DNA of 64,000 nt from Cystobasidiopsis lactophilus (taxonomy: Eukaryota > Basidiomycota > Agaricostilbomycetes > Agaricostilbales > Chionosphaeraceae), in the NCBI GenBank assembly GCA_001599975.1, contig BCIO01000002.1:3855883-3919882 (forward strand). The letters run 5' to 3'. The translations under genes and the position numbers were made by a program. Positions within the stretch are counted from its first letter, which is position 1; each line of letters starts with the position of its first letter. The notes under the pieces were generated by a model. That model was not told the DNA's origin. It saw nothing but the letters and a program-made list of their open reading frames with translations, and ran no database searches. Shown in pieces: positions 46,011 through 56,266 of this stretch.

Positions 46011-47090
46011 TTAGCCACTTCTTCGGGTCTGCGAGCCCCTACTTGGTGCTGGATGCTCTCGGTGTCGCCATGGGTCAACGACAAAGTCGACGGGCAAGGC
46101 AGGATCGAACCACGTCGTCAAGCTGGGCAGGCGAACGTCGGGCCCAGCTGCCGCCACCAAGCCGCTTGGGACCGCATCGTCGAAAGAAGGGCTGGGCAGA
46201 CGAGGCGGCTGAGCAACAGCTCGGAGCTGCAAGTGGTCGGTTCGGGGCATGGGCAGGATTGGCCGCTCTGCCGCAGGAAAAGCAGACTGGTCATCGTCAG
46301 TTGCGAGGGGCGCCGACCTGGATTGACGCTGCCTCGCGGGGTCGCCCGGGCTCAAACTGGAGGATTGTGAGTCGGTCGGAGAGAGGAAAGGAGAGGGAAG
46401 AGGCGGTAGAAGGTGTGGAGAGATGGTTCCGGTCGGACTGGGGTGCAAGAATGCTGCTGGGACCGGCAGTGTGGGGACCGACAGCGGCACGGGGATGGGT
46501 GCTGGGCCTCGCAGCTGGGATTCCACCTCTCCTTCCATGCTGTAGGCGGCTGGGGATCGCAAGGGTGTGGGCGTGGAGACGACGGAAGAGGAAGCGGAGG
46601 TCGACGCCCCCAACCCTCTCGTCCTCAGCCTCTTGGCTCGCCGATTCTGCGCCCAGACCTGAAGAACACGAGCCCAACGAATATCAGCAAGGGATCGTTG
46701 GCGTCGTCGGCGAAGGCAGCAGCCGCGCTTACCTGCACCTCTCGGTTGGTCATGCCTGCAACGCGCTCGGTCGTCAGCTCTCCTTGCCAACGTCAAATCT
46801 AGCTGGAAAACACACCTGTCTGCTCTGCCAGCTGCTCTCTTTGCTGGTGGTTTGGCGTGTCGCATTGCTCGAAGGCCGGCTCGAGTATGGCCAGCTGTTG
46901 CGGAGTGACTGTTCACGTACAAACGCGGCCTCGGTTAGCTGTCTAGCTCACATGGAAGCATGCTGAAGAGATGGGACGTACTCCGCTTGCGCTTAGGCTT
47001 GGGCGCTGATGACTCCGGGTCCTCCACCGCCACTGGCCCTTCGTCATGGTCACCGCCGGATTTCACCCTCCGGCGCTTCCTGCCCAACAT
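46011..47090 (-). CDS. Homeodomain transcription factor
   Basis: The start MLGRKRRRVKSGGDHDEG leads into an N-terminal basic arm (KPKRKRSTSHLF) and a homeodomain built from four exons: FTPQQLAILEPAFEQ, TPNHQQREQLAEQTGMTNRE and VQVWAQNRRAKRLRTR. Helix 3 keeps Trp48, Asn51 and Arg53, but the usual Phe49 is Ala. The remaining exon is Pro/Ser-rich with QSSSLSPGDPARQRQ and DVRLPSLTTWFDPALPVDF. A nuclear DNA-binding role is expected. The introns inside the homeodomain are short with GT-AG ends. Whether it is a mating-type protein cannot be told; no partner homeobox or pheromone gene is visible. Confidence 0.82.
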
Positions 47091-47891
47091 TAAACGACTA
47101 CAGGTGAAAGGTGGGCGTCCTTTCGGTATCAATAGGGTGTCAAATGAGTGTGGATGATTGAGAGGCAACAGGCATGTCCGAATTCGCTGGCTGATAAGGG
47201 AAGAGCGAGCGAGAGGTGAACGGCAGCCGAAAAGGAGGGACGGGACAAAACGTCCTGTAAGAGGTTTTATTCCCAGGCAACACAGGCTCTTTTGCTCATC
47301 AGATCTGAAAATGCGCACAAGAGGGCAGAGCCATGCCTGATCGCCGTGCAAAATGTCTCTCCCCCCTGATCGGCGGCGCCGAAAAATTACGCGAAATAAC
47401 TTTCGCTGGCCTGAAAGCTTGTTCCACCTTATGTCGGCAAACTGCGCATGCCGGTTCCTGCATTTGCCCGCTTCCGCCGCCAAATTCGGTGCGTTTTCGC
47501 AACCTTTTCGTCACTGTGGCAAGACTCTGAAGTGGCCTCACAACCCTCTTTTGTAGGACCCACAAAAGCGGTTGCCCTCCTTCAAACATCTCGCTTTCTT
47601 CTCCACAGGGCACACCCACAGGGACTCTGGCTCGGGAGGGCTTTCGCCGGGCCGAGCGACGTCATTCATGCCTCGCAAGCTGGGGAATTCGAGGCTCTGG
47701 GTGTCTTGCTTTGGCCAAGCTGACAAGAGGTGCGGAGCCAGGAAAGATTGGCTTTCCGCATGGACATGGGCTCTCGCGACCGAGTTGCGCGGTACATGTC
47801 GCTTCCCGTCCACGATCTTTTTTTGCCACTCTTCCCGAGCGTTTTTTTCTTTTCTTCTGTACACGTTATACAATGGGCCATGGGCCATCAT
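47091..47891. other. Intergenic region upstream of the homeodomain gene
   Basis: This stretch holds the homeodomain promoter and the 3' region of DPH5, both on the minus strand. Frames of up to about 117 codons are open but show no domain. Nothing else was recognised. Confidence 0.4.
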
Positions 47892-49177
47892 TCAATCGCA
47901 GCGATAAGCTTCCCTAGCCACGATCAAAAAGCGCTCCCGGTCGACCGCGAAGCGAGCAGCAAAGTCCCGTTCGAGCGGGTGCAATCTTTTGCCCACGATC
48001 ACCAGACTGTGCAGCGGTGCGCCGAACCGGCTCTCGTCGAGCTCTGCCAGCTCGTCAAGGGTGCCTGACAGCAGGACTTGCTCGGTGGCAGAGCCGACCT
48101 GGGCCAAAGAGATGCCGAAGGTCCCTGAAGGCACGATGCTGGCGGTGACGGCGGCCTCGCTCGATGCTGCCCCTTGGTCCTCGACCTCCGCCCTTTGTGA
48201 GAGCAGCAACAAAAGCTGCTGCACGGCCGTGAGCGTCGTCATGTACCGCGGCGGCTCGTAAATCTTGCGGCCTCTGTTACGCAAAGCGAGGAAATGAAAA
48301 AAATCGGGTCAGTTTCATATTCGCCAATCTCTCGAGGCAAAATGTAATGTGAGGAGGAGGGTCGTTGGTAACGGTACTGAAACAGCAAAGTGGCAGTTGA
48401 GCCGTCAACCCGGACCGGAGAGGACGGCCAGCGAGAGAGCGAGGCGAACGAAAGAAGCGAGGAGACCAACCTTGCGAGGTTCTCGATGCTTTGCTCTTTA
48501 ACCTTGATGTCCAGCAAGCACAAGGTGTGAAGGCCGAGCGCCCAGTTTTCCAGTATCCGGTCGAGCCAGCTGGCGGGCTGCCAAGTGTCGGTGAAGAAGG
48601 GGATGGAGATGGTCTGGCCGAAGTTGTAGAGGGCCAAGCCAGTGGCGCCCGCGGCGTTCATGATGGAGGCGTTGTGGATGACGGAGACGGGGATGTTGGC
48701 GGCTTCGGCTCGAAGCATGAGATCCGTGTGCGTTGTTGCTCTGCCTGCACTTTCAAAATTTTGGACTCTTTGCATGTGAAATGGGCCAACTCACCCAAAC
48801 GGGTCGCCGACCACCAGGAAGGACACATTGACCTTGTCTGCGTCTTTGAGGATGTCCTCGGCCTGGGTCTCCACCATGTCGCGGTCGGCTTGAATGAGAG
48901 GCTTCTTGTAAAGCGCTTCCTGCAAGGCGATTGATCTCTTTAGCCTGCGATACCATGGTTTTGGTAAGGACAACGACTTGCAAGCTTCTCTTGGGAGACG
49001 CCCAAGATGGAAGTGTAGGCCTCAAGGTAGACTCGCTCGGAGGATTGAATGGCATCCAAGCCTTTGAGGGTGATGTCCCGCTCGTCGCCCCTGTCCATGG
49101 TACGCAGCATGAGCATTTGGAAACTGTGCTACAGATCCATCAAACACGGACAATCCAAGACCAATCAAGAACAGCAT
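47892..49177 (-). CDS. DPH5: Diphthine methyl ester synthase Dph5
   Basis: The first exon is [10 protein letters not shown], followed by [14 protein letters not shown] and [18 protein letters not shown], the SAM-binding start of Dph5. After an intron with a GC donor (48920..48981) come [36 protein letters not shown] and [20 protein letters not shown], then [39 protein letters not shown] and a C-terminal [19 protein letters not shown]. Dph5 methylates the diphthamide precursor on elongation factor 2 in the cytosol. The product is complete and conserved. It shares a 63-base gap with REX4. Confidence 0.94.
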
Positions 49178-49240
49178 CTGTCGTGGGCGGTGGTCGACGT
49201 CCAGAAAATTGTTTTTGGAGGCGGACGACCGGCAAAGCGC
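49178..49240. promoter_or_regulatory. 63-base divergent promoter of DPH5 and REX4
   Basis: Only 63 bases lie between the two start codons, so both core promoters and both 5' leaders must overlap this interval or extend into the opposite gene. Confidence 0.6.
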
Positions 49241-50655
49241 ATGTCAAACTGGGCCAAGCTGAAGGCGACTTTGCCTCAGAAGCCGGAGCCGACGCAGCGC
49301 TTCTTGAAACGCAAGCGCCGCAGGGAGTCGGGCGCAGGCGGGCTGGAGCAGGGCGGCGACGAGGAGGGAGGAGGAGGCAGCAGCTCGAAAAGTTTGCGCG
49401 CCTCGAGCTCGCCATTCATGCAGGTCCTCAACCCAGATGCGTCTGGCTCGACCTCGTCTGAGTGAGTGCCTTGAATTGTGGCCCTGGGTGCGCGGGCTGA
49501 ACCGCAATCTTCATAGCCCTGGTCGGTTCATCGCCATGGATTGCGAGTTTGTCGGCGTCGGCGACCTGGGCGCCCAGTCTTCGCTGGCAAGGGTCTCAAT
49601 CGTCAATTTGTAGGTCTGGCTTCACACTGCATACGCTTTAGGAGCATGAGTTGAGCCTTCACGTCTACAGCCACGGCCATGTCCTCCTCGACTCGTTCGT
49701 CCGCCAAAAGGAGCGGGTCACCGACTACCGCACCTGGGTCAGCGGTGTCCGGGCTTCAGACTTGACCGGCGCACCCACGTTCGACGACGTGGCCAAGCAA
49801 GTGGCGGATCTGTGCAAAGGACGCATCTTGGTCGGACATGCCGTCTGGAATGACTTGCAGGTTCGTCGCTGGTGTCCCCTCTCTTCATCAGTCCGACGAA
49901 CTGACGTACTTTGGACTTGCTGGAGTAGGTCTTGTTTTTGTCGCACCCAAGGACGGACACGAGGGACACCGCGCTGTTCAAGCCGCTCCAAGAGCTCGCC
50001 AAAACCAAGCGGCCGTCCTTGCGGAACCTGGCCAAGCTAGTGCTCAACATTGACATCCAAGCCGGCGAACACTCTTCGGCAAGCCCTTCCTGCTTTCCCT
50101 CCGTCAGATTCGGCGGCGCTGACCCGAGAGCCTGATGATTGCAGGTCGAAGACGCCCGGGCGACGATGGCCATCTTCAGGGCGTACAAAGACGAATGGGA
50201 CGCGTCGCTGAACCCCAACACTTCTAAGGCTGCAAAAGAGAAAAAAGTGGCGCCGCCGGTGGCGAAAGGCGCTATCGATCCCACCAGGTGCGCAGGCCTT
50301 CCCTCATTCAATCACATTGTTGTCTGATCCTCGGTGGCCTTTACACAGACGATTTAGACACTCCAAGACATTGCAACTGGCCAGCATCGTAGCACACGAA
50401 GGCCTGACCTTGAACGTTGCCGCCGCCACCGCCGAAGACGAGGCTGAGCCTGCCCCAGAAGCCGTGCCAGAAGAGGCAGCAGAGGCCCAACCGGTCTCTG
50501 CGCCGACTGCCAAGCCACCGATACCCGGGCCGCCGCCTAAGAAGAAGAAGAAGCGGCCACCGACGACCTCAGCGGCTCCTTCGTCCTCCAATCTCCCTTC
50601 AGAACCTTCTGGCGGCACCAAGAAGGCTGCCAAGGCAGAGTGGTGGCTGGAGTAA
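49241..50655 (+). CDS. REX4: RNA exonuclease 4 (DEDDh 3'-5' exonuclease)
   Basis: The N-terminus [14 protein letters not shown] and a Lys/Arg- and Gly/Ser-rich stretch precede the nuclease. The active-site blocks are [12 protein letters not shown] (first Asp and Glu), [13 protein letters not shown] (third acid) and [14 protein letters not shown], where His and Asp are five apart as in the DEDDh type. [19 protein letters not shown] is typical of Rex4. The C-terminus is Ala/Pro/Glu-rich and ends with a Lys tract ([10 protein letters not shown]). Rex4 takes part in pre-rRNA processing in the nucleolus. About five exons. Confidence 0.92.
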
Positions 50656-50870
50656 TAGGGCTGTGATTGCATTCTATCGAGACAGAGTCTCTTGTACTAT
50701 CAGTGGTCTTCCAGCTAGCGGTGGCAAACGATGTTTTTGCTCGCCACTCTTGCCGTTTCGCCCACTCGTGTTTACTCATTCTGTGACCTACTGCCAATTC
50801 TCAGGCAATTAGCACCTGTCAACATGACGTCCGCGGTCATCAACCCTAGTCAGGAGGTTGCATGGACTCG

Positions 50871-51703
50871 TCCGCTCCAACCACCTCTCTCAGCTTCAGC
50901 ACCTCCTCGTCTTCTTTCAATGCGAATGGCGCTATCACAACGCCCCTTGCGCAAGCCATGAAGACCGACGAGCAACGCGTCACGTCTGCAGCTTAAATTT
51001 TTAAATTAAAAGTCGCTCTTCTCCGGGCTCTTTCGCCCTTGATGCTGTCGCACTTTTCAACTCCTTTGTGCTTGGTCTTCTAACCGTCAAGCACGCCGAA
51101 CGCGTTTGGATCAAGGGCGCAAACTGGCAATTCGAATTCGGCGCCGCAGCCATCCCAAACGCTCGCTTTGCCTCCGAGTCGCTCGCGGCTATTCGACCTT
51201 TGTTCTGGTAGTCTATCTTTCTGGCGTGAGGAGATCATGCCATTGCCACATCATCCGAGTCAAACCCCACGACTGAAAATCCTTTTGGGTGACGAAGTCT
51301 GGTGCTCCGCTTCAGCCGGTGTTAGCATCTCGCTCCAGGGGCGTCCGCTATCGAGCCTGCCAATCTTTTCAACGGTTCTGGACGCGGTGATGCTCCCGAA
51401 AGCCTGTCTGGCCTACAAATAGTGTCCGCCTTACATAGGCGGCCAGGTCACGCGGATGCTTGCCGAATTCTTTTGTTCTCAGCTTTTGTTTGGCGAATGG
51501 GCCCGCACTGGGCTTCCTCGAAGGTGTCACTTGCACGAAGAAGCCCTGGACAATGGGCTTCTCTCAGACAAAGCAGCTGTGAAATTTGGGCTTCGTCCGA
51601 GGCCACCATCAAGGGCAGCAAGGTCGTCGAGCTCAGCACCAGCGCTCGCCCTCCCCCACCTCTGCGCCTAAAAATCAGCCACCTTTACCTTGGCAAGAGA
51701 TAA
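50871..51703 (+). CDS. Tentative unresolved gene, unknown product
   Basis: Several frame-compatible pieces suggest a spliced gene: MDSSAPTTSLSFSTSSSSFN at 50871, a clean block containing LDAVALFNSFVLGLLTVKHA and VWIKGANWQFEFGAAAIPNA near 51040-51210, ATSSESNPTTENPF near 51250, QVTRMLAEFFCSQLLFGEWA near 51450, and a possible end LKISHLYLGKR at 51703. I recognise no family. I could not make every junction fit; the first intron would be only about 34 bases. The proposed stop is ten bases before the next gene's start, which is unusually tight, so the 3' end or the gene itself may be wrong. Confidence 0.25.
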
Positions 51704-51712
51704 ACACAAGCG

Positions 51713-52683
51713 ATGGCGGTCATGTTTCTACGGTCGTTGAGGGCATGCGTGCCCTTCTTGGGCATGCTGCCCTACCTCGTCGGCTACCTTCTGCTCATCA
51801 CTTCCACCTTTGGGCCGGTACTAATCTCCAATACCTCGTTGTCGCTGTTGGAGCTTCGGGCAGAACCAGGCGTGGTGGACCCAGAGGGACCGAGCGGGGC
51901 GTGGTTTGGCACTTGGGGTGAGCAGCACTTTGGCTCTGGCTACGAAAGCATCAAGCAGGACGGGGCTAACGCCGGCGGCAACCACAGGATCTTGTTATCG
52001 CATCCACACCCAGACCCTCACCTGCACTGGGACAGCCACTCAACCCAACTACAACTCGACCCTCCACGCGATACAAGCAGGCGGCGTTCCGAACATCTTT
52101 GTGTCCCGGCTGCCAGATCAATTGCTTCTAACGCCTCAAGTTCAAATTGTCTCCCTCGTGTTCTTGTTCGTCGGAATGGTGCTCCAAATGGTGGCGCTGG
52201 TTCCGGCGCACCTCCCACTCATCCGCCCCAGCGCCCGGCGCTACCTCTCTTTCAAGCAATCCAAGATCGTTTTCTGGGTCGCCATCTTCTTCCTCTTCTG
52301 GGGCTACATGCTCACCCTTACCGCCACACTCGCCATGAAGGACCAGTTCGGCCAAGCGGCAGCCACCTTCAACCAGATTGCGAAGTTTGAAGGCAGCCTC
52401 ATCACCAACGTGGGGTTGAGGCACGCTCAGCTCGGGAGGACCTTCATCCAGCGTGAGCACCCCATGCTGGCCCCTTTTCGCTTGGTCTGCATCTAAAATG
52501 GACAATTCAGAGTATGCGGCCTACGGCTTTCTTGGATTCGCGATACCCTACTCCGTTGTGGTTTACTGTGAGCCTCTCGTTGACCTGGTATCTTAAACTT
52601 TTCTAAAGCCAAGAGCGCTCGCAGTGATGTGGCCCGATGAGGAGGGCGAATCGTCTTGGAGTCCAGCAGGGCAAAAGGCATGA
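51713..52683 (+). CDS. SUR7/PalI-like four-helix membrane protein
   Basis: Four exons (51713..51917, 51988..52452, 52511..52567, 52625..52683) give 261 residues. Helix 1 is MLPYLVGYLLLITSTFGPVL. The outer loop holds WFGTWGSCYRIHTQTLTC, which fits the W-G-x-C...C pattern of claudin-like SUR7/PalI proteins. Helices 2 and 3 are VQIVSLVFLFVGMVLQMVAL and KIVFWVAIFFLFWGYMLTLT, and a fourth helix, AAYGFLGFAIPYSVVVYLMW, precedes a short acidic tail. Such proteins sit in plasma-membrane domains or act in pH sensing. The next gene on the right has a similar layout. Confidence 0.78.
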
Positions 52684-53281
52684 TCTTCCGAGGGAGCCGC
52701 AGGTTGTGCTGAGCAGACGTGTAAATGTAGATAGAAGGGCCGTCTTTCACGATGCAAACTTAACCCATTCGTTCATGACACCTAGGCTTGAGCGCTTGAG
52801 CGTGCACTTGCCACCTCGGCATGGTCTTGGCTTCCGCCATCGTTGACCTGGCGCCACCGAATCTCGCGCGTTTTCTGTAGTTGCATTCTCAACCTGACGG
52901 CATTATGCTTTGAATACGAGTGCTCGGAGTCCTGCTTGTTCCTGCCCTGGCTGCCGTGGCGCATTCGAACCGGCAGCTGGCCACAACAGCTTGCCTTCGA
53001 GCAGCGCTCCGGATCCCCGACTGACAGGATTCCTCAATCCGACCTATGCTGCGCTCTGATCTGCTTCCACGTGTCTCTCTATTATCATTGCAAGACGTCT
53101 GGCATCTTATCGCAAAGAGCGCTCGAGAAATTCCCTTTGTCCTCGCTCCCACTTGCGACTTGTCCGGGCCTCGTCCGTCCAACGTCTTAACGTCCAACGC
53201 CGAGTACGACCCTGGCTTGCCTCACGCTCACGTTCGGCTTGGAGGACTGCCGCCGACATGCTGAGACTGACCTGAGCGGCT
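52684..53281. other. Intergenic region between two membrane-protein genes
   Basis: Both neighbours are on the plus strand. A 72-codon frame is open near 53046 but has no recognisable feature. Nothing else was seen. Confidence 0.4.
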
Positions 53282-54608
53282 ATGGAGAGCCAGGCTCCCT
53301 TTCCGGACTACCAAGAGAGTGGCGCAGGCTTCGTGAACGAGCTCGCTGGCAACGAAGATGTTCGGTCAAAATACTCCAGCTTGTCGGCAGACCCATCCAC
53401 GACCCAGTACGTCCTCTTCCGGAAGGCAGAAGGCCAGGGACTCACAGCTTTGCAGGAGCTGGGCAGACCGACGAAACATCCTCTTGTGCTTACTCGGTGC
53501 CTCCACCCTCTGGACGATCCATCAAGCGTTGTCTGCAACTAACAAGTCGACGGGTAACTTGCTGTATGGTTGGGCTTGGCAGAATGGCAACCTAGAGGTG
53601 CGGATCGGTTCGCTGTACAGGCTTGTCTGCGATACAGGTTCGTTCGTCCATCTGTTACATTCATTGAGGACTTCTGACGGGTGTATTCGGTGCTGCATTG
53701 ACAGATAGCCACCAATGCGGCGTGTTCAGTCTCCCGACTGATCAGTACGGCCATGCGTCGAAAACAATAGAGCTGTTAGTAGCTACTTGGGAAGCAGCTT
53801 GAAGCCAGCTGAAGGGTTTAGCGTACACCAGAATCGAATGGTACGCAACCCACATCGTCGTCTTCATCTTATGTTGGGGAGCAACGGCATTCGTTCTGCT
53901 CGTGCCGCATCCAAGAAGCGACTATCAGCTCAACTTCTGTCGGAATCTGCTTCGAATCACCGCTGCTGTACGTCGCACTTGGCACTTGATTGTGCGGCTT
54001 CCTGAACGCAACCCAGCTTGTAACGCTGCCCCTGGGCGCGTCGTACGCCGTGCTGGGGATCATCGCTGGTACCCAAGATAAACACCAATTGGGCTACGCA
54101 AGTCTGTCCATCGAGTGTGTCTCTGTCTGCATTATGGCTTTTGGGCTACTTTGGGCGGTAAGGGCCGAGTCTCCTACTGCGGGTGTGCCCGGTTCTAACG
54201 AGATGTGGGAACTAGGCGAGGCTTGTCCGAGACCCGGACTGGGTGTTGCGATACGACATGGCCAAAGCTCGCAGAGCGCAAAAGATTCAACAGAAGAAGG
54301 CGACAAATGATTTCAAACGGGCCCTCGGACCTAGTGCGTTCTCGCCTGCTGGCCTGGTAACGCCGTTGACTGACTTGATTGCAATAGGCGGGTTGCGGCA
54401 ACTGGCCCTCAACCAAGTCTTGGGAGCGGTCAAGAAAAACGAATCAATGTCGATGCAACCCCAGATGCCGATGCCCGCGGCGGTTGCGCCTCCTCCAGTC
54501 TACTCTTATCCGATGGCTCCTACTCCCCAGCCGTTTTACACCCCCCAATCCTACGACCCTTACGGCAGCATGGGAACAAGCGTGCCGTTCGATCCGATGT
54601 ACGGCTAG
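53282..54608 (+). CDS. Four-helix membrane protein, possible SUR7/PalI-like relative
   Basis: The cytosolic start MESQAPFPDYQESGAGFVNE leads, through an intron with a GTACGT donor at 53409, to helix 1 NILLCLLGASTLWTI. The outer loop contains GWAWQNGNLEVRIGSLYRL and two Cys (VCDT, SHQCGVF), again claudin-like. Helices 2 to 4 are THIVVFILCWGATAFVLLV, LVTLPLGASYAVLGIIAG and SIECVSVCIMAFGLLWA. A basic stretch (KARRAQKIQQKK) and a Gln/Pro/Met/Tyr-rich tail to PFDPMYG form the C-terminus. The junction before helix 2 is unresolved; the best-fitting intron there would be only 36 bases. The family is inferred from layout rather than a strong motif. Confidence 0.65.
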
Positions 54609-54732
54609 AGCACAGCAATTGAATGCAAAATCAGCGGCGGCCGCACGCTGGAACTGAACAATTATAGATAACAGGCATTTGTAGATAAAGGACTATTGGA
54701 TTATAAGGCAAATGATTTGATGCTGGCCCTTG

Positions 54733-56223
54733 TCACTTGGAGTTTTTCAATGACTGAACCATAGATTCGCCCCAGCGGAAGGAAAGAACCACGTAGTACG
54801 CAATGATGGCGTTGCTAGATTTATAGTTTAGACGAAGGACCGATTGCGAAGGTGACAATTTCGACTCACTCGAGAAGCAAAGTTGGTTCGCCGTCCTCAT
54901 CGAGCAGCTCATCGATTTCCACCTCGGGCTCGAACAGACCTGCGAGGTGGGTCAGAACGATTAGATTGGATTATGAAGAGGCACGCTGACGAATCTGGCC
55001 TCGGTGCGTCTTGCTTGTTGGCCAGCTTTCGAAGACAGCCAAAGGATGGGTCGCCTTGGGCTTCTGCCGTTCTGGGTACAGCTGTCCGTCAAACGCGTTA
55101 GCGGTGGGTCTGAAAAGAGAGGAGCCAACAACCCACAAACTCTTTGTCGTGGTACTCCTTGCTGTCGCGAAAGCGATACTCCTGATCGCCTATGTGCATC
55201 GTGCGGCGCCTAGATGGCCACAGATCAGTGGCGTTGAAGCCGACAAAGAAGGGTTTACTGACGAGTCGAAGACCCCCTGATGGAATAGAATGTCTCTGCG
55301 GTCCAGTACGCTTCCTGCAGACAAGGTCAGACTTGGGCAATGAAGCCATCCGCAGCAAGAGATAGCGCACCGCTTTTTTCGTAGTAGACTTTCTGACCCT
55401 TGAACGTACAGAAGAGCTCATTGTTGCCACGATAGAGCTTGACTATGTCTTTGCTGAAAGTCTTGCGCGTGACCTTGGTGAAATACAGGGTGCGACCGTC
55501 CTCTTCCGGCTCCTGCTTTGCGGGAGCCTGGGGCTCGGTCGGAGCGACAGTGGGAGTAGGATCGATCACAACACTGGCGTTCTGGAAGGGCTGGGGTGAA
55601 TCCGTGAGATAGCGCTCGTCTTGGCCATTCGGCTCTTGAGCGACTTCCGCGCCGTGTTCGTTTGGATAAGGCGAGTTTTGCTCGTGCACCGATTGGGGAC
55701 TCTTTTCGTCGATAAATTGGGAGCCTGGGCGCTGGACAGATTGCGGGCTTCCTTGTTCGCCAAAGGGCCTGGCTGACCCTTGGACCGATGGAGCGGGGCC
55801 TTTCTCATCCCCGAACTGAGAGTTTTCTTCTTGCACGGGCCTGGGACTTCTTGAAGTAGACGCAGCAACCTGGCTTGGTGCCCTGATGGTTCCCGCTTCA
55901 GTTGGGGCACGGCCATTGGGAGCGATTGGAGCCCCTGAGAGGCGGGAAGGTGATTTCAGTTGATGAATGGACGTTCGCTGGATGATTTCGCCTACCATTC
56001 GCCGTAGAAGGTGCTCTGGGAGCAGGCACAGGTGCTGTAGGCTCTGTGGCGGGCTTGTCTGGTTCTTGAAGCACGAACAGAATCTCTCCTTCCTGCTCAG
56101 TCTTCAAGATGTCCTGTGCACACATCGGGCCCAATTTAGTCCAAGTCCATATGAGTCACGGAAGCGTACGATGACATGCTGAACTTCAGCCGGAGGCGGC
56201 TTCTTGCTTGAAAAGAGGCCCAT
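54733..56223 (-). CDS. Unknown protein with Ser/Gln/Pro-rich repeats and a beta-rich core
   Basis: Exon 1 is MGLFSSKKPPPAEVQHVI; the N-terminal Gly-Leu-Phe-Ser could be myristoylated, which is inference. The second exon has EQEGEILFVLQEPDKPATEP. A long disordered part has imperfect repeats (SQFGDEKGPAPSVQ, SQFIDEKSPQSVH). The folded part begins DGRTLYFTKVTRKTFSKDI and goes on with NNELFCTFKGQKVYYEKS, KPFFVGFNATDLWPSRR and IGDQEYRFRDSKEYHDKEF, a pattern of strands recalling tubby-like or DUF6593-type barrels. The end is FEPEVEIDELLDEDGEPTLL and IIAYYVVLSFRW. I do not recognise a named family. It shares a 43-base gap with the POP3-like gene. Confidence 0.65.
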
Positions 56224-56266
56224 GATCGCCGACGTCAAGGCGCAAGAGTAACTTTGGAGCTCGACG
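56224..56266. promoter_or_regulatory. 43-base divergent promoter
   Basis: The start codons of the unknown minus-strand gene and the POP3-like gene are separated by only 43 bases, so the two transcription units must start within or overlap each other. Confidence 0.6.

Noticed and set aside
46043-46966. 307-codon plus-strand frame opposite the homeodomain gene
   Set aside because: It is the complement of the Pro/Ser-rich tail and homeodomain and shows no domain of its own.
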